The translations under genes were made by a program, and so were the position numbers. The notes below the pieces were generated by a model. It did not search any database. It was given only the letters and a program-made list of their open reading frames with translations, and was not told where the DNA came from. A stretch of 25,937 nt of DNA from WHTX01 sp038255145 (GTDB lineage Bacteria; Actinomycetota; Acidimicrobiia; Acidimicrobiales; CAIXPF01): positions 1-25,937 of the forward strand of contig JBBSLP010000079.1 of assembly GCA_038255145.1 (NCBI GenBank). The letters run 5' to 3'. This document shows, piece by piece, positions 16,901 to 23,243 of this stretch (the first letter of the stretch is position 1; each line of letters opens with the position of its first letter).

Positions 16901-16948
16901 CGAGCCCAGCACGCGCAGCGCCGCCGGGCGATCGTCACTCGGGGCCAC
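13913..16948 (-). CDS. SARP-type regulator with NB-ARC ATPase domain (AfsR-like)
   Basis: 1011 aa, a second large regulator in the window. Order: winged-helix DNA-binding domain (about 10-90; GGQKPRRLLAALV, TLQSYVSRLRRLL), BTAD (about 97-243), a Thr/Pro repeat linker (about 253-276), NB-ARC with Walker A GPGGIGKT (Lys311), LLVLDNCEH, ATSRE and GIPLAIELAA, then helical repeats. Unlike its paralogue at 3985-7368 it has no cyclase domain; the TP linker stands in that place. Two GTG codons are possible. I chose 16948 because GGGAGG is placed 5-6 bases before it; 16960 has no ribosome site. The frame runs open further upstream but is antisense to the next gene there. It is divergent from a methyltransferase-cupin pair, which it probably controls. 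Confidence 0.88.
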   Translation of the reverse strand: MAPSDDRPAALRVLGSVAIEVDGREVPVGGQKPRRLLAALVMQRNAVVSTGQLITVLWGDDVPASAPATLQSYVSRLRRLLPPSARLVGQAPGYRLAVERGVLDVDRFEAALAEATELLEGSPAVALARLDEGLAEWSGPAFAEFGDEWWAQAESARLAELRLHARESRLTALLALGRDERAASEAEALVVEQPWRERPWVAMLVALHRAGRQGDALRLAGEYRSRLRDDLGLDPSPEFVRLESDVATDALHLRPTPPKTPTLTPTPTATPTPERGTGVRLIGRERDQAAVVELCRQRRLVTLLGPGGIGKTQLARGVVVELAGGAAEGQPVTVVELARVRDDGDVIAAVATQLGVQTQQGRSVVESVLDVLGPRSVLLVLDNCEHVLETIAGFAERLLQVCPDVRVLATSREPLGLPLEVVYKVPPLPVPDAGSDHAGHAACPAVALFLERARAANPDVAAGPETVEAVAQLCRHLDGIPLAIELAAARTRSLSPVEIVERLGDRFELLRGSSRVSDPRHRSLRELVDWSYQLLDPDEQELFGRLSIFAGAFDLEAVEQVCGYGPRRQGGVASVLGSLVDKSMVQAFAGPRTTYRLLETLREYGGALAEDERPELVRRHGAWLAEVCARGAVGLHGADERRWLDRFDGLFDDLRLAVRAALDAGDVDAVLGMVVAAREHAFRRLRYELIGWAEAALALEGAAAHPLGAAAWGIVAYGRFVRGEITAAIELGERSLELARVHGTETLGLAERALANACVFRRDLDGAKVAILDLIAVAVASGDEARVAHAHYMGSLCDTSSGGRETSRVYAERAQVAAARCANPTAMAQAAYATGIWLARAHPVEARAELERSEALAREVGNLWFELFARTETLWLRACNGEPGPALAGFAVVISAWHRAGDWANQWLSLRHGLGICHLLGADELAVTIYGALEAAGAVDAFPFEPTAAANLAAMVDDLRERLGDRAFAEAEQQGRSGSTSAVIDRIVAGIAERTASVTPPVVTEPPGGGR

Positions 16949-16978
16949 CGGACCTCCCACCTGCCGATTCGTCCCATC

Positions 16979-17030
16979 CTTGCACGTCTGCAAGCGGCAC
17001 CGCCGGTGCTGTGCACGCAGCTTGCAGGTC
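16979..17030. promoter_or_regulatory. Candidate operator in the divergent promoter gap
   Basis: CTTGCA-N4-TGCAAG at 16979-16994 is a perfect palindrome. Its left half plus flank, CTTGCACGTC, recurs as CTTGCAGGTC at 17021-17030, 42 bases or about four helical turns away, and TGCACG occurs at both 16981 and 17012. The gap separates the second SARP gene from the methyltransferase gene. The palindromic form is not the classical SARP layout, so another regulator may bind here. Confidence 0.4.
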
Positions 17031-17050
17031 CGTGGGCGCACGGTGAGCCC

Positions 17051-17884
17051 ATGACGACCACCGATGTCCCCGCCAACGCCGCCGGCCCCGACCTCACCGA
17101 GGTCAAGGTCCGCCAGCAGCGGACGTGGTCGGCCGGTGACTACAGCATCGTGGGCGCCACCCTGCAGATCGTCGGCGAGGAGTTGTGCGAGGCCGCCGGT
17201 CTGGAACCCGATGACCGGGTGCTCGACGTGGCCACCGGCAACGGAGGCACGGCCATCGCCGCCGCCCGTCGCTTCTGCCTGGTGACCGGCGTCGACTACG
17301 TGCCCGCCCTGCTTGCCCGGGCCGGCCAACGGGCCACAGCGGAGGGCTTCCCCATACGCTTCGACGAGGGCGACGCCGAGCAACTGCCCTACGCCGACGC
17401 CTCCTTCGACGCCCTCACCTCCACCTTCGGCGTCATGTTCACCGCCGACCAGCCCCGCGCCGCTGGCGAGCTGCTGCGGGTGTGCCGCCCGGGCGGCAGG
17501 ATCGCGCTGGCCAACTGGACGCCGGACGGCTTCATCGGGCGGCTGTTCAAGACCATCGGCGCCCACAACCCCCCGCCGGCCGGCCTGGCCTCGCCCGCGC
17601 TGTGGGGGACCGAACCGCACCTGCGCCAGCTGTTCGGGGCCGGCATCACCGACCTGGTGGCCGTCCGCCGGGACTACGTGTTCCGCTACCGGTCGCCCCA
17701 GCACTTCCTCGACGTGTTCCGCACCTACTACGGCCCCATGCTCACGGCGTTCCAGGCCCTCGACGACCAGGGTCGGGATGCCCTGGCCTCCGACCTGCGC
17801 CGGCTCCTGGACGAGGTCAACACGTCCCGTGAGCGCCTCGTCATCCCCGCCACCTACCTCGAGGTCGTCGCCACCCGGGCGTGA
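17051..17884 (+). CDS. Class I SAM-dependent methyltransferase
   Basis: 277 aa. Motif I is RVLDVATGNGGTAIAAAR (from residue 56); VTGVDYVP supplies the acidic ribose-binding strand, and GDAEQLPYADASFDALTS is the classical Methyltransf_11/UbiE motif IV region. PGGRIALANWTPDGFIG follows, then a helical C-terminal part that may cap the acceptor. It should be soluble. ATG 17051 is chosen over the longer open frame because everything upstream is antisense to the divergent regulator; ggtgag lies just before it. The cupin gene follows after 58 bases and is probably co-transcribed. The acceptor is unknown. Confidence 0.86.
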   Translation: MTTTDVPANAAGPDLTEVKVRQQRTWSAGDYSIVGATLQIVGEELCEAAGLEPDDRVLDVATGNGGTAIAAARRFCLVTGVDYVPALLARAGQRATAEGFPIRFDEGDAEQLPYADASFDALTSTFGVMFTADQPRAAGELLRVCRPGGRIALANWTPDGFIGRLFKTIGAHNPPPAGLASPALWGTEPHLRQLFGAGITDLVAVRRDYVFRYRSPQHFLDVFRTYYGPMLTAFQALDDQGRDALASDLRRLLDEVNTSRERLVIPATYLEVVATRA

Positions 17885-17942
17885 CCGACGCCGACAGCCA
17901 ACCAACACAGCCAACCGCAACCCGCACGGAAGGACCGATCCC

Positions 17943-18338
17943 ATGCACATCACCAAGACCGACCTGCCCGCCAAGATCGACGTACCCGGGGCCAAGGCCC
18001 GCCAGATCCGCGACTTCGGTGAGGCCACGGGCTACGGCACCATCGCCGGCGAGTACTTCTCGCTGGGGGCCGGCACCGACATCGCCCCCCTGCTCCAGGG
18101 CCTGGAGGCCGACGCGTGCCACGCCCCCCACTGGGGCTACATGATCGAGGGGCAGGTCGTGGTGAGCTACACCGACGGCACCGACGAGACCTGTGCGACG
18201 GGGGACCTCTTCTACTGGCCCCCCGGTCACAGCGTCCGGGTGGAACGTGACGCCGAGGTGATCCTCTTCAGCCCCCAGGTCGAGCACGTCGCCGTGATGG
18301 ACCACATGCTGGCCAACCTCTCGGGCGCCACCGGCTGA
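17943..18338 (+). CDS. Small single-domain cupin
   Basis: 131 aa, one conserved beta-barrel. Cupin motif 1 is seen as CHAPHWGYMIEGQV (His60, His63, Glu69) and motif 2 as GDLFYWPPGHSV (87-98, His96), so the usual metal-ligand set appears complete. Small cupins of this type can be dioxygenases, isomerases or ligand-binding proteins. ATG 17943 is preceded by GGAAGG with about 9 bases of spacing. Together with the preceding methyltransferase it forms a two-gene unit divergent from a SARP regulator. The exact reaction cannot be given. Confidence 0.82.
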   Translation: MHITKTDLPAKIDVPGAKARQIRDFGEATGYGTIAGEYFSLGAGTDIAPLLQGLEADACHAPHWGYMIEGQVVVSYTDGTDETCATGDLFYWPPGHSVRVERDAEVILFSPQVEHVAVMDHMLANLSGATG

Positions 18339-18350
18339 CCCGACGCCGCG

Positions 18351-18380
18351 GCTGCGTGGTGGCACCAGCCGCCACGCAGC
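18351..18380. terminator. Strong two-way hairpin between convergent genes
   Basis: GCTGCGTGGTGGC and GCCGCCACGCAGC form a 13-base-pair stem, with one pair being G-U, around the 4-base loop ACCA. It lies centrally in the 70-base gap between the cupin stop and the stop of the convergent PhnB-like gene, a typical bidirectional terminator position. Confidence 0.7.
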
Positions 18381-18408
18381 TGCCGGGACGCTGCCGTGCC
18401 GTCGGCGG

Positions 18409-18822
18409 TCAGCTCTGCGGCTGGCTGATGTTCACCAGCCACGGGACGCCGTAGGCGTCGATCACCATGCCGAACTCGTCACCCCACATCTGCTTCTCCA
18501 GGGGCACGGTGACCGTCCCACCGACCGTGAGCTGGTCCCAGTAACCCCGCAGCTCGGCGCCGTCCTCGCCGCTGAGGCTCACCGACATGGTGTTGCCCGG
18601 CGTGTGCGGCATCCCCGGGGGCATGTCCGACGCCATCAGGGTGAAGCCCTTGTCCGTCTCGAGCTGGCCGTGCATGACCTTGTCGACGAACTCGGGGTCT
18701 TCCGTGCCCATCTGGCCGAAGGTCATGACCGACGACTCGCCGCCGAACACCGACTGGTAGAACGTCAGCGCCTCCGCCGCGTTGCCGTCGAAGTTGAGGT
18801 ACGGGTTCAGGCGTGAGGCCAT
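18409..18822 (-). CDS. PhnB-like VOC family protein
   Basis: 137 aa of the PhnB/3-demethylubiquinone-methyltransferase-like branch of the VOC fold. It begins with the typical LNPYLNFDGNAAEALTFYQS, followed by VFGGE, GFTLMASDMPPG, and ends EFGMVIDAYGVPWLVNI. Members are usually small cytoplasmic dimers with unknown ligands. The open frame extends 11 codons upstream, but ATG 18822 has GGGGAG at 7 bases and coincides with the conserved family N-terminus. It stands alone, convergent with the cupin. Confidence 0.85.
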   Translation of the reverse strand: MASRLNPYLNFDGNAAEALTFYQSVFGGESSVMTFGQMGTEDPEFVDKVMHGQLETDKGFTLMASDMPPGMPHTPGNTMSVSLSGEDGAELRGYWDQLTVGGTVTVPLEKQMWGDEFGMVIDAYGVPWLVNISQPQS

Positions 18823-18904
18823 GGCGAGCTCCCCGGTAGCTGGCGGTGCGCGCACCCTAGGCCACCCCTCCCGCGCTCGACGCGCTGAACGGGCATCCTG
18901 GCGG

Positions 18905-19123
18905 TCAGATCGTGAGGGGGGGTTCGGGCCGGGTCACCAGCAACGCCCCGACCTGGTCCACGGTCATGCAGGCGATCGCCGCCACCTCGGTCACGGTGAA
19001 GCCCTGGTGCCGCATGGCCTGACGCATCGGGCCGCTCGGGTCCCTGCCGGTTTCGACCGCGTACCTGATGAGCTTCTCCATGGCGCGGCGCTGCCGTTCC
19101 GGGCTGGGAGTCGGGGCGGGCAT
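18905..19123 (-). CDS. Small protein, function unknown
   Basis: 72 aa, not recognised. The start is convincing: AGGAGG lies 6 bases before ATG 19123. The protein has a basic N-terminal helix (PERQRRAMEKLIRYAVE) and a segment at about 41-62 (GFTVTEVAAIACMTVDQV) that could form a helix-turn-helix, which would suit a small DNA-binding protein; this is only a pattern reading. It lies 13 bases after the stop of a frameshifted small gene on the same strand (19137-19299), so the two probably formed one unit. Confidence 0.65.
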   Translation of the reverse strand: MPAPTPSPERQRRAMEKLIRYAVETGRDPSGPMRQAMRHQGFTVTEVAAIACMTVDQVGALLVTRPEPPLTI

Positions 19124-19136
19124 CAGGGCCTCCTGG

Positions 19137-19299
19137 TCACAGGTCGAGTCGGTCAGTGAGGTCGGAGACGAACGTAGACCACTCGCGCAGGAGGGCCGCG
19201 TGCTGGTCGGTGAGGTCGTCTCTCCTCGATCCGGTCCGCCAGATCGAGGAGCTCGAAGCCCAACTTGGTGAGCTCGGCTCCAGGGTCGTCGTCCGCCAC
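19137..19299 (-). pseudogene. Frameshifted small gene upstream of the 72-aa protein
   Basis: From GTG 19299 the frame gives MADDDPGAELTKLGFELLDL and on to ADRIEE with nearly all third positions G or C. It then loses coding character. The next frame takes over at once with DDLTDQHAALLREWSTF and VSDLTDRLDL, ending in TGA at 19137, 13 bases before the next gene. The interval of 163 bases is 54 codons plus one base, so one extra base near 19219-19226 (gagagacgac on the minus strand) explains it. Corrected, the product is about 53 aa, acidic and helical, of unknown function. It could be a genuine lesion or a sequencing error. Confidence 0.5.
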
Positions 19300-19428
19300 C
19301 CCCGCACCCCTACGCCGAGGGTGTGACAGCGTTAGCGCTCGTTGGCGGGCCTTGGTCGGGACGCATCGGTGCCCGGGCCGACGCGTCCGGTGACCGAGGT
19401 TGCCCCCAGAGCCCGCCGCGGTCCTAGC

Positions 19429-19449
19429 GCTGTATGGTCGTGCTGTATG
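19429..19449 (+). promoter_or_regulatory. vapBC promoter and direct-repeat operator
   Basis: GCTGTATG occurs at 19429-19436 and again at 19442-19449, 13 bases apart; the second copy contains the antitoxin start codon. TATGGT (19433-19438) lies 8 bases before that ATG and fits a -10 for a leaderless transcript. Repeated short sites over the promoter are typical targets of ribbon-helix-helix antitoxins, so self-repression is likely. Confidence 0.45.
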
Positions 19450-19665
19450 TCGTCGACCCGTACGCAGGTCTACCTGACCGCCGAACAGCGCCGCCGCATC
19501 GATCAGCTCGCGGCGGCTCGAGGCGTCACCATGGCGGAGATCGTCCGGCAGGCGTTGGATGCCTACCTCGGCGATGGCCAGGACGCCGACGCGGTGTTGG
19601 CGGCCACCTTCGGTGGCGCGCCGGACCTCGACGTCCCGTCGCGAGACGAGTGGGACCGTGGCTGA
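19447..19665 (+). CDS. vapB: VapB-like ribbon-helix-helix antitoxin
   Basis: 72 aa. The N-terminal QVYLTAEQRRRIDQLAAARG and TMAEIVRQALDAYL form the beta strand and two helices of a CopG/MetJ-type ribbon-helix-helix DNA-binding domain (about 6-41). The acidic C-terminal tail (PDLDVPSRDEWDRG) is the kind that wraps the toxin. The gene overlaps vapC by 8 bases. No good Shine-Dalgarno is present, which agrees with a leaderless transcript starting at or near the ATG. The symbol is by family and partner, not by identity to a named gene. Confidence 0.85.
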   Translation: MSSTRTQVYLTAEQRRRIDQLAAARGVTMAEIVRQALDAYLGDGQDADAVLAATFGGAPDLDVPSRDEWDRG

Positions 19666-20005
19666 CCTCCTGGTCGACACCGACGTGTTCATCGACCACC
19701 TCTGCGGCGCGGTGGAACTGAAGCCCGGACGCCATCGCCTGCACTACTCCGTCATCACCCGAGCCGAGCTGTTCGCGGGAACGTCGGCGACGGACCTGGT
19801 CAGCCAACTTCTGGCCCCGTTCCGCGAGCTCGACGTCGACCGAGCCGTCGCCGAACGGGCCGGCCGGTTGCGACGGGAGACGGGGATGCAGCTGCCTGAC
19901 GCCCTCATCGCCGCGACCGCACTCGAGCACGAGCTGTCACTGTCCACCCGCAACGTGAAGCACTTCAGCACCATTCGTGGCCTGCGCCTACGCGCGCTGA
20001 CCTGA
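19658..20005 (+). CDS. vapC: VapC-like PIN-domain ribonuclease toxin
   Basis: 115 aa. The PIN-domain acidic residues are in place: Asp7 (LLVDTDVFIDH), Glu37 (TRAELFAG), Asp81 (LPDALIAATAL), and STRNVKHF near the end, where Asn99 stands at the usual fourth position. VapC toxins are magnesium-dependent RNases that cut tRNA or rRNA. The GTG start at 19658 lies inside the antitoxin gene, the standard coupling for these modules. The catalytic set is complete, so the toxin should be active. It ends only 33 bases before the region leading to the sheath-like gene cluster. Confidence 0.9.
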   Translation: MADLLVDTDVFIDHLCGAVELKPGRHRLHYSVITRAELFAGTSATDLVSQLLAPFRELDVDRAVAERAGRLRRETGMQLPDALIAATALEHELSLSTRNVKHFSTIRGLRLRALT

Positions 20006-20036
20006 CCTTGGGCCGGTCTCCCTTAGCTCTGACGTA

Positions 20037-20056
20037 GAGTGGTAGCAACACCACTC
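20037..20056. promoter_or_regulatory. Perfect inverted repeat before the sheath-like operon
   Basis: GAGTGGT and ACCACTC form a perfect 7-base inverted repeat around a 6-base loop (AGCAAC), 18 bases before the preferred ATG of the first sheath-like gene. A TAGAGT hexamer (20035-20040) overlapping its left arm could be a -10, making this an operator; equally it could be a hairpin in the leader. Confidence 0.4.
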
Positions 20057-20074
20057 AACGAAGCGGACGACCTG

Positions 20075-21361
20075 ATGGCGGCGGACCGGTTGCGCGCAAC
20101 CTGCGTGCTGCTCGTGATCGGGCTGGCGTCGAGCATGTTCCTGGGCGTCGTCGCACCGGCGGGGGCTCAGGCTTCGGCAGGGCCCGCCGTCTCCCACCAG
20201 GTCACGCCCGCCACCACGTCCGTGGCCACGTTCGTCGGGGCTGCTGTCCTCCCCGGGACGGGAGCGACGCGCACGGCGGTCGTCACCAGCATGGCGAACT
20301 TCATGGCCGTCGCGTCCCAGCCGAGCCCGGCGCTGTTCCTGGCCGCCAACGCCTACTACGAGAACGGCGGTGGGGACCTCTGGATCATCGGCACCACCGA
20401 CGAGTCCCCACTGACGCTCGTCACCGCCATGGACGGCCAAGTCACCGGCACCCCGCCCTACCAGGGCGGTGACACCTGGGTCGTCCCCTCGCTCGGGTCC
20501 CTCTCCGGCTCCGACTTCGACCGGGTGGCCGCCGCCCTCGTCATGTTGGCCTACCGCAACACCGGCCTCGCCCTCCTCGAACCACCGCAGGCCGTGGTCG
20601 ACCAGGTCGTGGCGGCCGACGACGTCGCCCCCTTCGTGACCCTCGCCGACCACATCCGCTCGCTGGTGCCCAGCGACCGGTGGCCGAGCGCGGCCCTCTA
20701 CGCCAACCGGCTCACCATCGCCGCGGACGCCGGGCTTCCCTTCCCTGAAGGAACGGCGATCCCGCTGGCCGCGGCCATCGCCGGCGTCATCGCCGACACC
20801 GACGTCGATCGAGGGGTGTGGATCTCGCCGGGGGGGACCTGGGCCAACCTGGTCGGCGTGGGCGCAGGCACTGATGCAGGCGACGAAGCGACGATCGCGT
20901 TCTCCCCGACCAACGCCCAGATGGGCCAGGTGAACCCGGCCGGGGTGAACAACCTCCTGGCCGTCCCCGGGACCGGGGTGGTCGTCTGGGGTGCCCGAAC
21001 CCTGGCCTCGCCGGCGGCCATCGCGGGAACAGGGGACGTGTACATCTCGACGGTCCGCATCGGCCACTTCATCCGACGATCCCTCGAGCAGTCGCTGGGG
21101 TGGGCCGTATTCGAACCGAACGGCGACGCCCTGTGGGCGACGGTCGAGATCGAGGTGACGCCCTTCCTGCACCAGCTCTGGATCGAGGGGGCCTTCATCG
21201 GCGCAACGGCGGCCCTGGCCTTCACCCTGCAGGTGGACGGCTCGACCACGACACCCGCCGACGTCGCCGCCGGCCACCTGAACCTGGTGATCGGCTACGC
21301 CGCGGTGTACCCGGGCCAGTTCGTCCCCATGGTGGTCCAGGTGCCTGCGGCTGTGCCATGA
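20075..21361 (+). CDS. Secreted phage tail-sheath-like protein A
   Basis: 428 aa. A signal peptide comes first: MAADRLR, a hydrophobic core, then APAGAQA with cleavage near residue 33. The rest follows the contractile tail-sheath family (Phage_sheath_1 and its C-terminal domain): TSVATFVG (48-55), a TxxxxFxxV region, AYYENGGG (93-100), RGVWISPGG (246-254), NPAGVNNLLAVPGTGVVVWG leading to GARTL (about 303), FIRRSLEQ, VFEPNGDALW (345 on) and TTTPADVAAGHLNLVIG. The fold match is strong even though export is unheard of for sheath subunits. The canonical first strand, PGVYVEE in true sheaths, is missing and replaced by the signal peptide. An in-frame GTG at 20039 adds 12 residues before the signal; ATG gives a normal signal peptide, but its ribosome site is weak. 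It closely resembles protein C. Its stop overlaps a downstream in-frame ATG of the lipoprotein gene. Confidence 0.85.
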   Translation: MAADRLRATCVLLVIGLASSMFLGVVAPAGAQASAGPAVSHQVTPATTSVATFVGAAVLPGTGATRTAVVTSMANFMAVASQPSPALFLAANAYYENGGGDLWIIGTTDESPLTLVTAMDGQVTGTPPYQGGDTWVVPSLGSLSGSDFDRVAAALVMLAYRNTGLALLEPPQAVVDQVVAADDVAPFVTLADHIRSLVPSDRWPSAALYANRLTIAADAGLPFPEGTAIPLAAAIAGVIADTDVDRGVWISPGGTWANLVGVGAGTDAGDEATIAFSPTNAQMGQVNPAGVNNLLAVPGTGVVVWGARTLASPAAIAGTGDVYISTVRIGHFIRRSLEQSLGWAVFEPNGDALWATVEIEVTPFLHQLWIEGAFIGATAALAFTLQVDGSTTTPADVAAGHLNLVIGYAAVYPGQFVPMVVQVPAAVP

Positions 21362-21423
21362 CCCTCGCCGCAGCTCCCCGCGTGTCCACCGTGCCCCCTC
21401 CACCTCCGACGAGGAGCGATCCC

Positions 21424-21984
21424 GTGACCCCCCACCCGACGCGGCGACGTCGCCACCCTGGCTTCGTCGCCGCCTGCCTGGCCATCACCCTTGGTGCCGC
21501 CGCCTGCTCCTCGTCGTCCGACGACGCCACCGCGCCGGCCACGCCGACGTCCCCGTCCACGACGTCGACCGGGGCGCCGAGCCCGGCCCCTGATCCCTGC
21601 GCCCTGCTCACGCCGGCGCAGATCGAAGCCGGCACCGGCTGGACGGTCGGACAAGGCGTGGCCGACGACGACGCCCCCGACACCGCCGGCTCCGTGTGCA
21701 ACTGGGAGGACGCCAGCGCCGAGGACGGCGTCCACCTCCAGTTCCACGAGGGGGATGCGGCCACGGTGTTCGACGAGCGGCGACGGTCCCTGACCGGACG
21801 GGGCGGGGCCCGCGAACCGGTCGATGTCGAGGTCGACGGGACCACCGACGCGTTCCAGGTGGTCGCCGAGGGCCTCCTGGCCATGGTGGTCGACGACGAC
21901 TACGTGCAACTCAGCGTCATCGGCGGGGCCAACGAGGACGACCACCTGCAGCTGGGCGCCGACGTCGCCCGCGCCCTGCGATGA
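21424..21984 (+). CDS. DUF3558-like lipoprotein within the sheath-like operon
   Basis: 186 aa. The N-terminus has TRRRRHPG, a hydrophobic stretch and LGAAAC with Cys28, a slightly atypical lipobox, then a Ser/Thr/Pro linker. The folded part begins DPCALLTPAQIEAGTGW (57 on), has a second Cys in VCNWEDA and a C-terminal LSVIGG strand, the general pattern of the actinobacterial DUF3558 lipoproteins. GTG 21424 is preferred because GAGGAG lies 8 bases before it. An ATG at 21358, overlapping the sheath-A stop, would add 22 Pro-rich residues in front of the signal. Its stop overlaps the ATG of sheath B (ATGA). It is probably a membrane-anchored partner or docking protein for the exported sheath-like proteins. 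Confidence 0.8.
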   Translation: MTPHPTRRRRHPGFVAACLAITLGAAACSSSSDDATAPATPTSPSTTSTGAPSPAPDPCALLTPAQIEAGTGWTVGQGVADDDAPDTAGSVCNWEDASAEDGVHLQFHEGDAATVFDERRRSLTGRGGAREPVDVEVDGTTDAFQVVAEGLLAMVVDDDYVQLSVIGGANEDDHLQLGADVARALR

Positions 21985-23243
21985 CGGCCCGGGCCCATCG
22001 TCAGTGCCCCATCGCCGTGCTCGGTGCCGGGGTGCTCGTGCTCGCCGGCCTCCTCGGCGCCGCGCCGCCGGCGGCAGCGGCGACCTACGAACCGTACGTG
22101 TACACCTCGGTGGCGACCTTCTTCGGCTCGGGGTCGACCGACGGGGTGGTCGCCGCCCCCAGCGGACCGAGCCTGGTCGTCCCCGCCATCATCGAGAGCT
22201 GGGGGGAGTTCGAGGAGATCATGGTCGATACGAGCCCGGCCCTGGCGCTGGCGGTGTGGGCCTACTTCCAGAACGGCGGCGACATGGCCCAGATCGTGCT
22301 GTCGACCGACGAGTCGCCCGCCTCGCTCATGTCGGCCATGGCCACCTTCGTGCCCCTGCGCCCGCCCGGCGTGATGGGTGACCTGTACCTGGTACCGGCC
22401 CTGGGCGGCCTCGACGGGGGTGACCACCTCGCCGTCGCCACCACCCTGGCGGCCGTGGCCGACCGCAACATGGGCCTGGCCCTGGTCGATCCACCCGACG
22501 CCACCGTCACGACGGCCGTGACCGACGACGACGTGGCCGCCCTGGTGGACCTGGTGGCCGACCTGCGCGCCGTGCTGCCCGCCGAGCAATGGGCGCACAC
22601 CGCCCTCTACGCCGGCGGGTTCACAGCCCAGGCCGGCGCCGAGCTCCCCGCCGGCGTATCGGCGGCCACCCCCGTCCCCCCGTCCGGCGTCGTGGCTGGC
22701 GCCCTGGCCGCCAACGACACGAACCATGGGGTGGGGGACGCCCTGACCGGCCCGGGGGCGCGGGTGGCCGGGGTGCAGACGACCTTCGTGCCCACGAACG
22801 CCCAGCTCGGGCAGTTGACCAGCGCCGGCGCCGACGCCTTCGCCTCGCCACCAGGGGCCGGGATCGTGGTGTGGGGCACGAGGACGCTGGCCGCCGCCGA
22901 CCCCGCCGCGGGCACGCTCGTGGCCCAGGCCCGGATCCTCGACTACATCGAGCGGGCCCTGGTGGTCGAGCTCTCGCCCGACCTCGCCACCGTCCCCGAC
23001 GACAGCGACCTGTGGTCCTGGGTAGGCGGCAGGGCGGCGGGCGTGCTCGCCGAGATGTGGACCGACGGTGTCATCGGGGTGGGAACCAGCTGGACCACGC
23101 CGCCGTTCACCGTCACCGCCGACGACACGACGATGACACCGGCGGACATCGCCGCCGGGCACCTCATTCTCGCCGTCCACCTGCTGCTCCCCGACGGCAC
23201 GGGGCAGGACCTCACCGTCGAGCTCCAGACCGCGACCGGTTGA
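21981..23243 (+). CDS. Secreted phage tail-sheath-like protein B (divergent copy)
   Basis: 420 aa. The signal peptide has MTARAHR, a long hydrophobic core and PPAAAA, with cleavage near 33. The sheath pattern is clear in the N-terminal half: YTSVATFFG (41-49), SWGEFEEI, AYFQNGG (94-100). It remains visible as FVPTNAQLGQLTSAGADAF, PPGAGIVVWGTRTLAA and TTMTPADIAAGHLILAV. It is the most diverged of the three: the RGVWKAPAG motif reads HGVGDALTGP, and VFEPN is lost, leaving a shortened DDSDLWSWV. It is coupled upstream to the lipoprotein (ATGA) and downstream to protein C (TGATG), with no Shine-Dalgarno of its own. Divergence suggests a different place in an assembly, for example a cap or minor subunit. 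Confidence 0.8.
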   Translation: MTARAHRQCPIAVLGAGVLVLAGLLGAAPPAAAATYEPYVYTSVATFFGSGSTDGVVAAPSGPSLVVPAIIESWGEFEEIMVDTSPALALAVWAYFQNGGDMAQIVLSTDESPASLMSAMATFVPLRPPGVMGDLYLVPALGGLDGGDHLAVATTLAAVADRNMGLALVDPPDATVTTAVTDDDVAALVDLVADLRAVLPAEQWAHTALYAGGFTAQAGAELPAGVSAATPVPPSGVVAGALAANDTNHGVGDALTGPGARVAGVQTTFVPTNAQLGQLTSAGADAFASPPGAGIVVWGTRTLAAADPAAGTLVAQARILDYIERALVVELSPDLATVPDDSDLWSWVGGRAAGVLAEMWTDGVIGVGTSWTTPPFTVTADDTTMTPADIAAGHLILAVHLLLPDGTGQDLTVELQTATG

